Shown here: positions 18,902 through 27,474 of the stretch, piece after piece
How the letters are laid out: each line of letters begins with the position of its first letter
Position numbering within the stretch: position 1 is the first letter of the stretch
Assembly: GCA_018240015.1 (NCBI GenBank)
Contig: JAFEGJ010000009.1
Span: forward strand, 98,565-162,564
Source of the DNA: Verrucomicrobiota bacterium
GTDB taxonomy: Bacteria; Chlamydiota; Chlamydiia; Chlamydiales; Rhabdochlamydiaceae
Length of the DNA: 64,000 bases
Reading direction: 5' to 3'
Position numbers and translations under genes: made by a program
The notes under the pieces: model-generated
The model's input: the letters and a program-made list of their open reading frames with translations, nothing else
The model's database searches: none
Told to the model about the DNA's origin: nothing

Positions 18902-19425
18902 ATAGAGTATTTCTTCTTGAGAGCCCGAAGGTCGGGCTCTATATATTTCCGATCTTTGTCAGTCATCCGATCGATATAGAGAACGCCATTGAGATGGTCG
19001 TTCTCGTGCATGATGCTGCGGGCATTGTAGCCTTCGAAATCTTCTTCTTGTGTCTTTCCCTCTAAATCGGTCCAAATGACGCGGATTTTTTCGGGACGCT
19101 CGACTTTACCTCGCAGGCCCGGAAGCGAGAGACACCCTTCCGTATCGATGAGGGTTTCCTTCGAATAGTGAAGGATCCGGGGGTTGATGTAGACATAGGG
19201 AGATGTCATCGTCCACCGGCCATCGTCATGATGGATATAGCGACATAGGATAAAGACGCGGTGTAACACACCCAGCTGCACGGCAGCCATCCCGGCTCCA
19301 TTATGCTCCACAGTTGTATCTTTTAAGTCCTGGACCAGCTGATGGATTTCAGGTGTAATTTCCTTGACCGGCTCACTTTTACGGCGCAGCGTAGGATGAC
19401 CGTAGTAGACAAGAGGACGCTTCAT
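18898..19425 (-). CDS. def: Peptide deformylase
   Basis: Removes the formyl group from nascent proteins. The three signature motifs are present: GAGMAAVQ (43-50), EGCLS (96-100, metal ligand Cys98) and HENDH (140-144, two His ligands and Glu). 175 residues. It is the last gene of a tpiA-secG-def unit with ATGA overlaps at both junctions. A broken copy is found 3 kb away at 15926-16120. Confidence 0.96.
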   Translation of the reverse strand: MKRPLVYYGHPTLRRKSEPVKEITPEIHQLVQDLKDTTVEHNGAGMAAVQLGVLHRVFILCRYIHHDDGRWTMTSPYVYINPRILHYSKETLIDTEGCLSLPGLRGKVERPEKIRVIWTDLEGKTQEEDFEGYNARSIMHENDHLNGVLYIDRMTDKDRKYIEPDLRALKKKYSI

Positions 19426-19712
19426 TCGGCCGCTTCTTCGATCGTTGTCGGCAGGGATGTGCTAGGGCCTTTCGCAAGAGAAGAAGACCACAAAGAGAGA
19501 ATCACGCAAACGATCATAAAAACTATCCCTAACCATCCGGTAAATTTTTTGAGCACGGCTGCCGTCGATGTTCCAAAGAGAGACTCTCCTGGATCTCCTC
19601 CAAACGAGGCTCCGAGCCCTAAGCTTTTACTCTCTTGCACAAGTACGGTAACGCAGATGACAGCACATAGAAGCACAAACAAAAATAGCGTGAAGTAAAA
19701 TAAGAACATCAT
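19422..19712 (-). CDS. secG: Preprotein translocase subunit SecG
   Basis: Accessory subunit of the SecYEG channel. 96 residues with two membrane segments (FYFTLFLFVLLCAVICVTVLVQ and WLGIVFMIVCVILSLWSS) joined by the family glycine-rich cytosolic loop SKSLGLGASFGG. A longer open frame exists but its first 60 residues are inside tpiA in another frame; ATG 19712 overlaps the tpiA stop (ATGA) with AGGAG eleven bases upstream. Confidence 0.93.
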   Translation of the reverse strand: MMFLFYFTLFLFVLLCAVICVTVLVQESKSLGLGASFGGDPGESLFGTSTAAVLKKFTGWLGIVFMIVCVILSLWSSSLAKGPSTSLPTTIEEAAE

Positions 19713-20410
19713 AAGTCGAGTATCTCCTGAAAAGTTTGAGGATTTAATGAGGCCCCTCCTATGAGAGCGCCATCGATATCGGGCTGGGCAAGTAGTGCAG
19801 CTGCATTTTGCGGCGTTACAGAGCCGCCATAGAGGATCGGTGTCGTACCAGCTAATTTGGGTCCCCACATTTTTGTGAGCAGGCCGCGGCATAGTTGGTG
19901 GGCTTGCCTTGCCTCATCAGGGGTTGCCGTTTTTCCTGTGCCTATCGCCCAAACGGGCTCGTAGGCGATGACCATCTCCGCTGCGGGCATACCCTGCAGC
20001 TGAGCTTCGATTATAGAGGCAATTTTCCCTTGGGCTCTTTCTGCTTCTGTCTCGCCAATGCAGAGTAGAGGTTTAAGGCCCGATGCGAGAGCACGCTCAA
20101 CTTTTTTTAAAATACGCTCATTCGATTCACCAAAGATGCGTCGGCGCTCCGAGTGGCCTAAGATAACAAAGGTAGCTCCTGCCTCCAAAATCATCTTCGC
20201 TGAGATCTCTCCAGTAAAGGCGCCTTCAGCTTCTTCATGCATGTTTTGCGCGCCTACTCTGACAAAAGATCCTTTGAGAGCTGAGATCGCCGTAAACGGA
20301 GGCGCTATCCAGACCTCGTGCTGAGGAGCTTTTAGCTGCGCCAGAAAATCCTTGGCTTCAGCTACCGTCTTATGCATCTTCCAATTGGCGACAAGAATTC
20401 GTTTTCTCAT
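19709..20410 (-). CDS. tpiA: Triosephosphate isomerase
   Basis: Interconverts dihydroxyacetone phosphate and glyceraldehyde 3-phosphate. NWK at 9-11 (Lys11), His86 in ILGHSERR, Glu151 in AYEPVWAIGTGKT (the loop 6 region) and the phosphate-binding ILYGGSVTPQNAA are all present. 233 residues, slightly shorter than the usual 250. First gene of the minus-strand tpiA-secG-def operon, divergent from xseA with a gap of only 20 bp. Confidence 0.97.
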   Translation of the reverse strand: MRKRILVANWKMHKTVAEAKDFLAQLKAPQHEVWIAPPFTAISALKGSFVRVGAQNMHEEAEGAFTGEISAKMILEAGATFVILGHSERRRIFGESNERILKKVERALASGLKPLLCIGETEAERAQGKIASIIEAQLQGMPAAEMVIAYEPVWAIGTGKTATPDEARQAHQLCRGLLTKMWGPKLAGTTPILYGGSVTPQNAAALLAQPDIDGALIGGASLNPQTFQEILDL

Positions 20411-20430
20411 ATAATGAGTGACATCATACC

Positions 20431-21684
20431 ATGGAATCCATTTTTTCCGTTACAGAGCTTACCCACGCCATCAAAAAACAATTAGAGAGCAAATTTGCCC
20501 TCGTGGTTGTCCGTGGAGAAATCTCCAATTTTAAGGAGCAAGCCTCCGGACATCACTATTTTACTTTAAAAGATGCCGAGTCGCAGATTTCCGCCGTATT
20601 TTTCCGGGGTAATAATAAATCTTTAACACGCCCTCTCAAAAACGGTGACCAAGTGATCATCCGCGGAGAACTCTCCGTCTATGCTCCGCGCGGCAACTAC
20701 CAAATCATCGTCCGCGATCTCCAATATGCCGGTGTCGGTGAGCTCCTTCTCAAACTCCATGAGCTCAAAGCAAAATTGCAGGCAAAGGGATGGTTTGACC
20801 CGCAGCATAAAAAGCCTCTCCCCCACATCCCTAAAACTATCGGCGTCGTAACGAGTCCTACGGGCGCCGTGATCCAAGACATCCTCAATGTTCTGAGCCG
20901 CCGCCTCTCCAACTTCCACCTCATCCTCAACCCTGTCAAAGTTCAAGGCGATGGCGCTGCCAGAGAAATTGCCCTAGCCATCGACGATTTTAATAAATAC
21001 AGCCTCGCAGATGTTCTCATCGTTGGCCGCGGAGGCGGTAGCCTCGAGGACCTGTGGGCATTCAACGAAGAGATCGTAGCCGAAGCGATTTTCCGCTCCA
21101 AAATCCCTATTGTCTCCGCCGTCGGCCATGAAACAGATGTCTCAATCGCCGATTTTGTCGCTGACGTGCGCGCGCCGACTCCTTCCGCTGCTGCAGAGCT
21201 TGTCTCTGCAGAAAAAGCAGCCCTTCTGCAAGCTCTTTATCAGATGACCCAGCGCTTCGACCTTTCGATGCATCACATTTTGCACCGCTATGAAGAGAAG
21301 CTTTATTCGATGCAAAGGCAAAGCGCGTTTTCCTCGCCCTTCGCGCTCCTGGGAACAGCGGCTCAGCGCCTCGATGACCTTCAAATGCAAATCGACTTGG
21401 GGCTGCAGCAAAGGATGTCTTTGGCAAAGACCCAGCTCCAAACACTGGATCGCATGAAAGAGGCTCTAAGCCCCGCTCAGCGCATTCCCCTTCTGCGTCA
21501 AAAACTTGGTCAACTAGCGAGCCACCTTCGATCTATCGATCCTAAAAATCTCCTCTCCAAGGGCTATGCGATGGTGTTTCAAGAAAATGGTACAGTGATA
21601 ACGTCTTCTACGGAAGCACTAGAAGGAGAATCTGTGCGCCTGCAATGGAAAGACGGGCAAAAAAAGGCGATTATTGCTTCTTAA
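20431..21684 (+). CDS. xseA: Exonuclease VII large subunit
   Basis: Single-strand DNA exonuclease, large subunit. N-terminal OB fold (VRGEISNFKEQASGHHYFTLKD), then the catalytic domain with IGVVTSPTGAVIQDI, VDVLIVGRGGGSLEDLWAFN and PIVSAVGHETDVSIADFVADVRAPTPSAAAE (partly quoted), and a C-terminal coiled coil. 417 residues. A TATAAT at 20410-20415 may drive it. Its partner xseB lies 1.5 kb downstream beyond an inserted Fic gene. Confidence 0.96.
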   Translation: MESIFSVTELTHAIKKQLESKFALVVVRGEISNFKEQASGHHYFTLKDAESQISAVFFRGNNKSLTRPLKNGDQVIIRGELSVYAPRGNYQIIVRDLQYAGVGELLLKLHELKAKLQAKGWFDPQHKKPLPHIPKTIGVVTSPTGAVIQDILNVLSRRLSNFHLILNPVKVQGDGAAREIALAIDDFNKYSLADVLIVGRGGGSLEDLWAFNEEIVAEAIFRSKIPIVSAVGHETDVSIADFVADVRAPTPSAAAELVSAEKAALLQALYQMTQRFDLSMHHILHRYEEKLYSMQRQSAFSSPFALLGTAAQRLDDLQMQIDLGLQQRMSLAKTQLQTLDRMKEALSPAQRIPLLRQKLGQLASHLRSIDPKNLLSKGYAMVFQENGTVITSSTEALEGESVRLQWKDGQKKAIIAS

Positions 21685-21686
21685 GT

Positions 21687-21773
21687 CCCAAAATGTTGCC
21701 AAAAGTGTGGCTTAAATCCCAAAATGTTGCCAAAATGGGGAAAAAGGGAGCTGTTAATGCCCAAAATGTTGCC
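21687..21773 (+). repeat. Three direct repeats of a 14-bp motif at the Fic gene start
   Basis: CCCAAAATGTTGCC occurs exactly at 21687-21700, 21718-21731 and 21760-21773. The centre spacings are 31 and 42 bases, about three and four helical turns, so all three face the same side of the DNA. The first two copies are also preceded by CTTAA(G/A)T. The last copy overlaps the first codons of the Fic gene. Candidate operator for autoregulation. Confidence 0.8.
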
Positions 21774-23205
21774 CGAAGTCTTCGTTTCCCATGCAGGACT
21801 CACTTCTAAGGTTTCCAAAGAATTAAAGAAGGGTAAGCTCCGCAAGCTGGGAAGCCGAGTCTATACAAGTAATTTAGCCGAGAAAGCCGAAGTTTTGATC
21901 AAACGACACACGTGGCACATCGTGGGGGAATTATTCCCAAAGAGCGTCATTGTCGATCGGACGGCGCTCGAGCACCGGCCAGCCTCAGATGGTTCTGTTT
22001 TTATCGTATCAAAGAAAAAACGAACTGTGACTTTACCGGGTCTACGTATTTATCCCCGAAAAGGTCACGGACCCCTCAAGGAAGATAAACCATTTATGGG
22101 CAAGCTCTATTTATCCTGTCCTGCCCGCGCTTTTTTGGAAAATTTATGCCCTAGACGTCTGCGAAAAGGAAAGATTTCTAGAACTCTTTCGCGACAAGAA
22201 ATCGAAGAACGGCTTGAAATGCTCCTACAAAGAGCAGGCATGGATGCGCTACAAAATTTAAGAGACGATGCTCGAGCTATTTGCTCTAAACTGAAACTAA
22301 AAAAAGAATTTAAGATTCTTGATGCACTGATTGGCGCTCTTTTGGGGACAAGAAAAGTACGTATGTCTTCAGCCGTTGGAAGAGCAAGAGCTCGGGGTCT
22401 TCCTTACGATCCCAAACGATTAGATCTTTTCCAAAAATTCTATGAAATCTTAGCTGGCAATCCTACACCCGAACGCACTAATCCCAAAGCGCGATCAGCT
22501 CTTCCTTTTTTCGAAGCCTATTTTTCTAATTTCATTGAGGGAACTGAGTTCACAGTCGAAGAAGCCGCGGATATCATTTTTGAAGGAAAAATCCCAAAAA
22601 ATCGTCCCGAAGATGCTCATGATATTTTGGGTACATATCAGTTGGTTTCGGATACGCGCGAAATGAAAAAATGCCCTCGTACAGAAGAAGAATTTATCGC
22701 CCTCCTCAAAAAACGTCATGCGCTTATCATGCAGGGAAGACCGGAAATGCATCCTGGTCAATTCAAGACAGAACCCAATCGCGCAGGAGCAACTCTATTT
22801 GTCGCCCCTGACCTTGTAGAAGGCACTTTAAGGAAAGGATTCCAATGGATGCAGGGTTTGAATACTCCTTTCCAAAAAGCCATTTATATCATGTTTTTAG
22901 TCGCTGAAGTTCATCCATTCGCTGATGGAAATGGTAGGTGTGCAAGGATCATGATGAACGCAGAGCTCATAGCGGAAGAGCAATCAAGAATTATTATTCC
23001 CATCATTTTTAGAGATGATTATCTAACAGCCCTTAGAGCTCTTACCCATCAAGGCCGCGCAAAGCCCCTTATTCGTGCTCTCGATTTTGCTCAAAAATAT
23101 ACTTCCCTTATCGACTGGAGTGATTTTAAGAAGGCACATAAAATGCTTATTAAAACGCATGCATTTGAAGACGAATTAAAAGGACATCGCCTTGTCCTTC
23201 CATGA
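21757..23205 (+). CDS. Class II Fic protein with N-terminal AbiEi-like domain
   Basis: Probable AMP-transferase (or related nucleotidyl/phosphoryl transferase). ATG 21757 has GGGAG six bases upstream; 482 residues. Residues 1-120 resemble the AbiEi-type antitoxin winged-helix region ([43 protein letters not shown]). SNFIEG at 257-262 fits the class II inhibitory helix (S/T)xxxE(G/N) with Glu261, and HPFADGNGR starting at His386 is the full Fic catalytic motif. Both autoinhibition and catalysis thus look intact. It separates xseA from xseB, which points to insertion. Confidence 0.88.
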   Translation: MPKMLPEVFVSHAGLTSKVSKELKKGKLRKLGSRVYTSNLAEKAEVLIKRHTWHIVGELFPKSVIVDRTALEHRPASDGSVFIVSKKKRTVTLPGLRIYPRKGHGPLKEDKPFMGKLYLSCPARAFLENLCPRRLRKGKISRTLSRQEIEERLEMLLQRAGMDALQNLRDDARAICSKLKLKKEFKILDALIGALLGTRKVRMSSAVGRARARGLPYDPKRLDLFQKFYEILAGNPTPERTNPKARSALPFFEAYFSNFIEGTEFTVEEAADIIFEGKIPKNRPEDAHDILGTYQLVSDTREMKKCPRTEEEFIALLKKRHALIMQGRPEMHPGQFKTEPNRAGATLFVAPDLVEGTLRKGFQWMQGLNTPFQKAIYIMFLVAEVHPFADGNGRCARIMMNAELIAEEQSRIIIPIIFRDDYLTALRALTHQGRAKPLIRALDFAQKYTSLIDWSDFKKAHKMLIKTHAFEDELKGHRLVLP

Positions 23206-23233
23206 AAACAAAAGCTCAGGTATCTTAGATTTT

Positions 23234-23479
23234 ATGGAAAAAGAACAAACCTTTGAAGAAGCCTACAAGCGCCTAGAAGAAATTTTAGAGAAGATGAATT
23301 CAGGAAAAGCGTCTCTCGATGCTTCGCTCTCTCTTTACGAAGAGGCCGACAAACTCATCACGACCTGTCAAAAAAAGTTGACCGAGGCGGAGAAAAAAAT
23401 CGAGGTGCTGCTCAAAAATCGCAGTGGTGAGCTCGTGCTCAGTGAAGAAGGTAGCCCGGAGACAGCTGATTTTGTATGA
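23234..23479 (+). CDS. xseB: Exonuclease VII small subunit
   Basis: Small subunit of exonuclease [23 protein letters not shown] followed by [27 protein letters not shown] is the family core. I choose ATG 23234 (81 residues); ATG 23192 would add 14 residues inside the end of the Fic gene. Overlaps nadK by 4 bp (ATGA). Confidence 0.92.
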   Translation: MEKEQTFEEAYKRLEEILEKMNSGKASLDASLSLYEEADKLITTCQKKLTEAEKKIEVLLKNRSGELVLSEEGSPETADFV

Positions 23480-24312
23480 AAATTGCTATTTTTCCCAATA
23501 CCCATAAGCGTGAATCCAAAGCTCTCGCCATCGGTATCCGCGAGTTTTTAACCAGCCATGGGGCTAAAGTCCTGGCAGAAGACGCCGACGCCAAAGAGAT
23601 CGGCGCCACTCCCCTCTCAGAAGTGAGCCCAAAAGAGATCGATTTCATGTTATCGATGGGTGGAGATGGCACAATTTTGCGTCTCGTTCACGAATACGAA
23701 GATCTGCATGCGCCCATTTTAGGGATCAATATGGGGCATTTAGGCTTTATGGCCGATGTTCCCCTCTCCGAAGTCTATCCCAGCCTCGAAGATCTCATTA
23801 AGGGCCATTACCACATTGAAGAGAGACTCTCTTTGCAAGGCAAGTCTCAAGGAAAGACTTGTTTTGCCGTCAACGATATCGTCATCCACCGGAGTCAAAA
23901 TCAAAGCCTCATCGAGATCGCCATCCATGTGGGAGGAACTTATTTAAATACTTTTCAGGCGGATGGGGTCATCATCGCTACCCCTAATGGGTCTACGGCC
24001 TATTCTTTGGCCGCTGGAGGCCCTATTTTAAGCCCGACCCTAGATGCCGTCGTCATCACCCCGATTTGCGCCCATACGATCTCTAATAGGCCTATTGTCC
24101 TTACGGCTGACCAGGAAATTCAAATTCAATATTTAAGTCCCTATAAACCCCTGGAAGTCAGGGCCGATGGCTTTACGCATTTCCCCCTGCCTTCGGGCGA
24201 AGTCGTCCATATCCAAAAAGGAACAAAAAAGTTCCGTCTCGTTCAACTGAAGCGTCAAGATTATTTTTCAACTCTCCGCACTAAGCTCGGCTGGGCTGGC
24301 AAGCTTAGATAA
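23476..24312 (+). CDS. nadK: NAD kinase
   Basis: Phosphorylates NAD to NADP with ATP or polyphosphate. GGDGT at 62-66 is the signature; other conserved parts are [26 protein letters not shown] (the N-D ligand), [22 protein letters not shown] and the final [12 protein letters not shown]. 278 residues. Coupled to xseB by an ATGA overlap, so xseB-nadK is a unit. Confidence 0.96.
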   Translation: MKIAIFPNTHKRESKALAIGIREFLTSHGAKVLAEDADAKEIGATPLSEVSPKEIDFMLSMGGDGTILRLVHEYEDLHAPILGINMGHLGFMADVPLSEVYPSLEDLIKGHYHIEERLSLQGKSQGKTCFAVNDIVIHRSQNQSLIEIAIHVGGTYLNTFQADGVIIATPNGSTAYSLAAGGPILSPTLDAVVITPICAHTISNRPIVLTADQEIQIQYLSPYKPLEVRADGFTHFPLPSGEVVHIQKGTKKFRLVQLKRQDYFSTLRTKLGWAGKLR

Positions 24313-24380
24313 TAAATTATTCAGTATTATTTCTTTTTTAATTCTATTAATATATAATTATATAAAAATAAGGAATAATT

Positions 24381-24860
24381 ATGCTTATAAACGATAGAAC
24401 ATTAAAAATATTAGGCAAACTTACAATTGATATAGCTAATGGATGCTTATTTGGTTATTCTGCAAATAAGCTTGGAACATATGCAGGTGAAAAGACTACC
24501 GATAATAAAGAAGCTAAAGTGTGGACGGGCTTCTTTGGAAGTATTCTTTCTCAAACTGGTTTAGTTTATGTCATGGAAAAGAGAAGATGGTGTAAAACAG
24601 GTGTAACTATTACATCCTCCAAAATAGTTGCATTATTTGCTTCTGCCTTTCCCAAAAAGAAAGAAGAAACAAAAATATTCTTCGAACCGTCAACGGTACA
24701 AAACCAATTCTACGCTGAGAAACCTTGGCACAAATTGATGGCCCTATTTGCCGGAGGAGCTGCCGCATTCCAAGCAACAAAACACCTCAATCCTATCTGG
24801 GGAGTTGTGTTCGGAAATATGGTCGCGGGCATCCCTACTAGAGTTGAGAAGCGTCAATGA
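24381..24860 (+). CDS. Hypothetical protein with hydrophobic segments
   Basis: 159 residues, not recognised. Moderately hydrophobic stretches (LTIDIANGCLFGYSANKLG, LMALFAGGAAAF) suggest membrane association. AT-rich, with its own TATAAT at 24353-24358 and AAGGAA at 24370 before the ATG, like the other accessory genes here. Overlaps the convergent sialidase-like gene by 23 bp. Confidence 0.6.
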   Translation: MLINDRTLKILGKLTIDIANGCLFGYSANKLGTYAGEKTTDNKEAKVWTGFFGSILSQTGLVYVMEKRRWCKTGVTITSSKIVALFASAFPKKKEETKIFFEPSTVQNQFYAEKPWHKLMALFAGGAAAFQATKHLNPIWGVVFGNMVAGIPTRVEKRQ

Positions 24861-25854
24861 CACGGTGCGTGATGTTACCTTGCTTAGCATAGGTAACATG
24901 CACCATCCCTTTAGAATCTAGCATAGCTGAAGGGAATTGCCCTTCATCCTTCTCGAGGATGAGGATATTTTTCCAAGAGTGACCTCCATCCACCGTTAAA
25001 GCCATTGTTAAAGCATTGCGCTCGGTATGCGAATCGTTGTAAAAGAGAAGCGCCTTCCCTCTTCCCAAACCAAGGCAATCTATGCCACAATCGGGATTGG
25101 GTAGGGTGGTTTTTTGCAGCGGATCCCATGTAACCCCTCCATCGCGGGAAATCGACGTATAGATCCACCCCATTTGCTCAAGTTTGTAGGCACGATCACG
25201 GCAAACAAGACGAATGTTTCCTTCTTTGTCATGAAAGAGCGCAGGCTCGATGGCCCCAAAGGGTTGATTGGGAATCGTTAGGGGTCCGTGGTTTTTCCAG
25301 ATCTTTCCATCGAATTCATTAATGTAGAGTTCTGTACGAAGGGTTTTAGGATCATCCTTTTCAGGCTCTCCGATTTCTTTAGAAGACCCGCATAGGAGGA
25401 CATTGTCGCTGCGCAAAAGAGGTTTGGATTTTGTGGGTCCCAAAATTCCATTGGGAAGAGCCTCGGGTTTGGACCAAGAGTGTCCATTATCAGAGGAACG
25501 GAGCAAAAATCCTTTAGCGCTTCTAGGGGTATTTCCTTCGCGGTAAAAGATACCCAGCTCGCCTGAAGGAAGTTTTGCAAAAACAGGAGACCAGAGTTCG
25601 GTGGTACTGGTCACTAAATATTTGGGCAAACTCCAGTCTTTTTCATACATTGAAATGCTGATTTCAAAAGCTTTGCTTTCCCCTTGCACTTTTGAGGCTT
25701 TCCAGACTGCGCCTATCTTATTTTTTTCTATTTCAAGAATGCTTGAGCTATTCGCTCTTGTCCAAACGGAGGAAACAACAGTGGGCTCGGATAAAATAAG
25801 TTTATGATGATCCGATTGGCTAACGGAAGATGTTTGAATAATTTGTGTTGACAT
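24838..25854 (-). CDS. Sialidase-fold (BNR/Asp-box) protein
   Basis: 338 residues. Three Asp-box repeats (S-x-D-x-G-x-x-W) are visible: SSDNGHSWSKP, SRDGGVTWDPL and VDGGHSWKN. Together with LWSPVFAKLPSGELGIFY and GAIEPALFHDKEGNIRLVCRDR this fits the six-bladed exo-alpha-sialidase family (BNR_2 type). No signal peptide, so export would need another route. Whether it cleaves sialic acid or another sugar is unknown; the catalytic Arg triad cannot be confirmed by eye. Confidence 0.72.
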   Translation of the reverse strand: MSTQIIQTSSVSQSDHHKLILSEPTVVSSVWTRANSSSILEIEKNKIGAVWKASKVQGESKAFEISISMYEKDWSLPKYLVTSTTELWSPVFAKLPSGELGIFYREGNTPRSAKGFLLRSSDNGHSWSKPEALPNGILGPTKSKPLLRSDNVLLCGSSKEIGEPEKDDPKTLRTELYINEFDGKIWKNHGPLTIPNQPFGAIEPALFHDKEGNIRLVCRDRAYKLEQMGWIYTSISRDGGVTWDPLQKTTLPNPDCGIDCLGLGRGKALLFYNDSHTERNALTMALTVDGGHSWKNILILEKDEGQFPSAMLDSKGMVHVTYAKQGNITHRVIDASQL

Positions 25855-25869
25855 GGCATCAATTATACA

Positions 25870-26106
25870 TCACAAACTAGTTTTACGCCACTTTAAAAAG
25901 CCAAAGCCTGCCACAGAAAAAGAGACCATATGCCAGAAGGTCTGCGAGTAGAAACCCGTCGTATGGGCGCGCATAATCCAATAGCCGATAGCAATCAGTG
26001 AAAAAAGCCACCCTGTAGCTAATTTTTGGATCTTGAGAAAATTCCCTACCTGGATAGTGAGTCCAGCTAGGAAATCGGTAATTTCAAAGAAAAAATCTGT
26101 GTTCAT
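25870..26106 (-). CDS. Small membrane protein
   Basis: 78 residues, two to three hydrophobic segments (LATGWLFSLIAIGYWIM and FWHMVSFSVAGFGFLKW) ending in basic RKTSL. The second half loosely recalls part of PnuC-type nicotinamide riboside transporters but is far too short for one. Lies between the sialidase-like and chorismate mutase genes on the same strand. Confidence 0.6.
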   Translation of the reverse strand: MNTDFFFEITDFLAGLTIQVGNFLKIQKLATGWLFSLIAIGYWIMRAHTTGFYSQTFWHMVSFSVAGFGFLKWRKTSL

Positions 26107-26122
26107 CCGACGTATATTTTAC

Positions 26123-26677
26123 TTAAAGCGCCGGTTTATGTGCTAGCGGAGTCACCGCTTTTTTCCAGACCTCCTCTGGAAAGGTCCTTCCTATCGCTCC
26201 TCCCTGCTGAAGTACGGCTTGGGTCAGGAGGGGTGTTTGAAGGTGAGGGCCGAGAACTGCTAGAGTATGGAAAATCTCTTCCGTAACGACATCCAAACGA
26301 GGTCTGATCTCTGTTTTCAGGTCAGGGACGTTAGAGAACAGCGAAGCCTCTTCTTTTTTCCACTGAGCAATGTCGTGCTCTTGCAATAGCTTGGCAGCAT
26401 CCATCTGAGACTGTAAAAAATTTTCTGCCCATTCATTGTTTATGCCGTAAAGGGCTGCTTTAGCCACGAGTTGCGTCAGCAGCTCTTTTTCACGCCCTTT
26501 ATCTTCCACAGGGAGGTTGGCGTTCCACTTATAGCGCGCCACATCGTGCATCATGTCGAGCCTTTTTTGCATGGAAACTAAAAGTTTCTGCACAAGCTCT
26601 TCTACAGGCTCTTCGCTGGGAGCATCGGCAAAGCAAATGCACAACGGCAATAACAACAACATCAAAAGTCTTTTCAT
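26123..26677 (-). CDS. Secreted chorismate mutase, AroQ-gamma type
   Basis: Converts chorismate to prephenate. Residues 1-18 are a signal peptide (MKRLLMLLLLPLCICFADA). The AroQ helix pattern follows: RLDMMHDVARYKWNANLPVED and GREKELLTQLVAKAALYGIN, then WAENFLQSQMDAAKLLQEHD, as in periplasmic/secreted gamma-class enzymes of pathogens. 184 residues. Overlaps holB by 4 bp (ATGA), an odd operon neighbour. No other prephenate or aromatic amino-acid gene is in the window. Confidence 0.82.
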   Translation of the reverse strand: MKRLLMLLLLPLCICFADAPSEEPVEELVQKLLVSMQKRLDMMHDVARYKWNANLPVEDKGREKELLTQLVAKAALYGINNEWAENFLQSQMDAAKLLQEHDIAQWKKEEASLFSNVPDLKTEIRPRLDVVTEEIFHTLAVLGPHLQTPLLTQAVLQQGGAIGRTFPEEVWKKAVTPLAHKPAL

Positions 26678-27474
26678 AAGATTCCCTCCAAGAAAAAGTT
26701 TTGTAAAACGTGGCCAATTTTCACATTGTGGTGAAGAGCCGTCCAGCCCTCCGATAGAAGACGAATGGCTTTTTCGAGTTTCTGCGGCTGGTGGTCTCGT
26801 ACATGATTTAAAAGCTCTTCGAAGAGAAACCCTGCCCGCTCCAAAGGAAAATCTTCACTTTCGGCGAGATCGACTTTCGTCGGATCTTTGGCGATTTCAT
26901 CGATGGAGATGTTCAAGGGATTTTGTGCAAGGCGCAGGGCTTTGGAAAGGGAGCCGTGGGAAAGGCGGGCAATTTTCGCAGCATCCGGCACTTTAAGGAA
27001 AGGAATGATCTCGGCATCAGAAAGCCTAAAAAATGGCAGCTTACGGCAACGAGAGAGAATAGTAGAGGGAAGGCGGCTGGGATTACTGGAGAGGAGAAAA
27101 AAATAGGTCTTTTCGGGCGGCTCTTCGAGGGTTTTGAGGAGGGCGTTGCTGGAGGTGGGCAGCATCTTATCAGCATCGTGGAGAATGAAGACTTTGCAGG
27201 GAGCTTCGAAAGGCGGAAGAGTGGCTTCGTTTATGAGCTCTCGAATGGCTGCAATGGGGTGCTGATGCGACTTGCCTTCCGGATAGAGAATGTGAATGTC
27301 GGGATGCTCTTTTTTGGGATGGCGTATGAGGTGGTTTGCGAGCGCTTTAGCAAAGTGGCCCTTGCCCACTCCTTCAGGGCCTTGGAAGAGAAGTACAGAG
27401 GGAATGGTCCCCTTCTGAGCCATACGGTTGAGAATGTCTTTGGCTAGTGGATTACCGACAAGATGTGTGAACAT
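26674..27474 (-). CDS. holB: DNA polymerase III delta' subunit
   Basis: Clamp-loader subunit. N-terminal AAA module with LLFQGPEGVGKGHFAKAL (P-loop), VFILHDADKMLPTSSNALLKTLEEPP (Walker B and sensor region) and LPSTILSRCRKLPF (SRC motif). 266 residues, on the short side. Overlaps tmk by 31 bp and lies in the conserved gyrB-gyrA-tmk-holB order. Confidence 0.9.
   Translation of the reverse strand: MFTHLVGNPLAKDILNRMAQKGTIPSVLLFQGPEGVGKGHFAKALANHLIRHPKKEHPDIHILYPEGKSHQHPIAAIRELINEATLPPFEAPCKVFILHDADKMLPTSSNALLKTLEEPPEKTYFFLLSSNPSRLPSTILSRCRKLPFFRLSDAEIIPFLKVPDAAKIARLSHGSLSKALRLAQNPLNISIDEIAKDPTKVDLAESEDFPLERAGFLFEELLNHVRDHQPQKLEKAIRLLSEGWTALHHNVKIGHVLQNFFLEGIL

Noticed and set aside
19713..19892. 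Extended N-terminus of secG
   Set aside because: The extra 60 residues overlap tpiA in another frame and lack SecG character; ATG 19712 overlaps the tpiA stop and fits.
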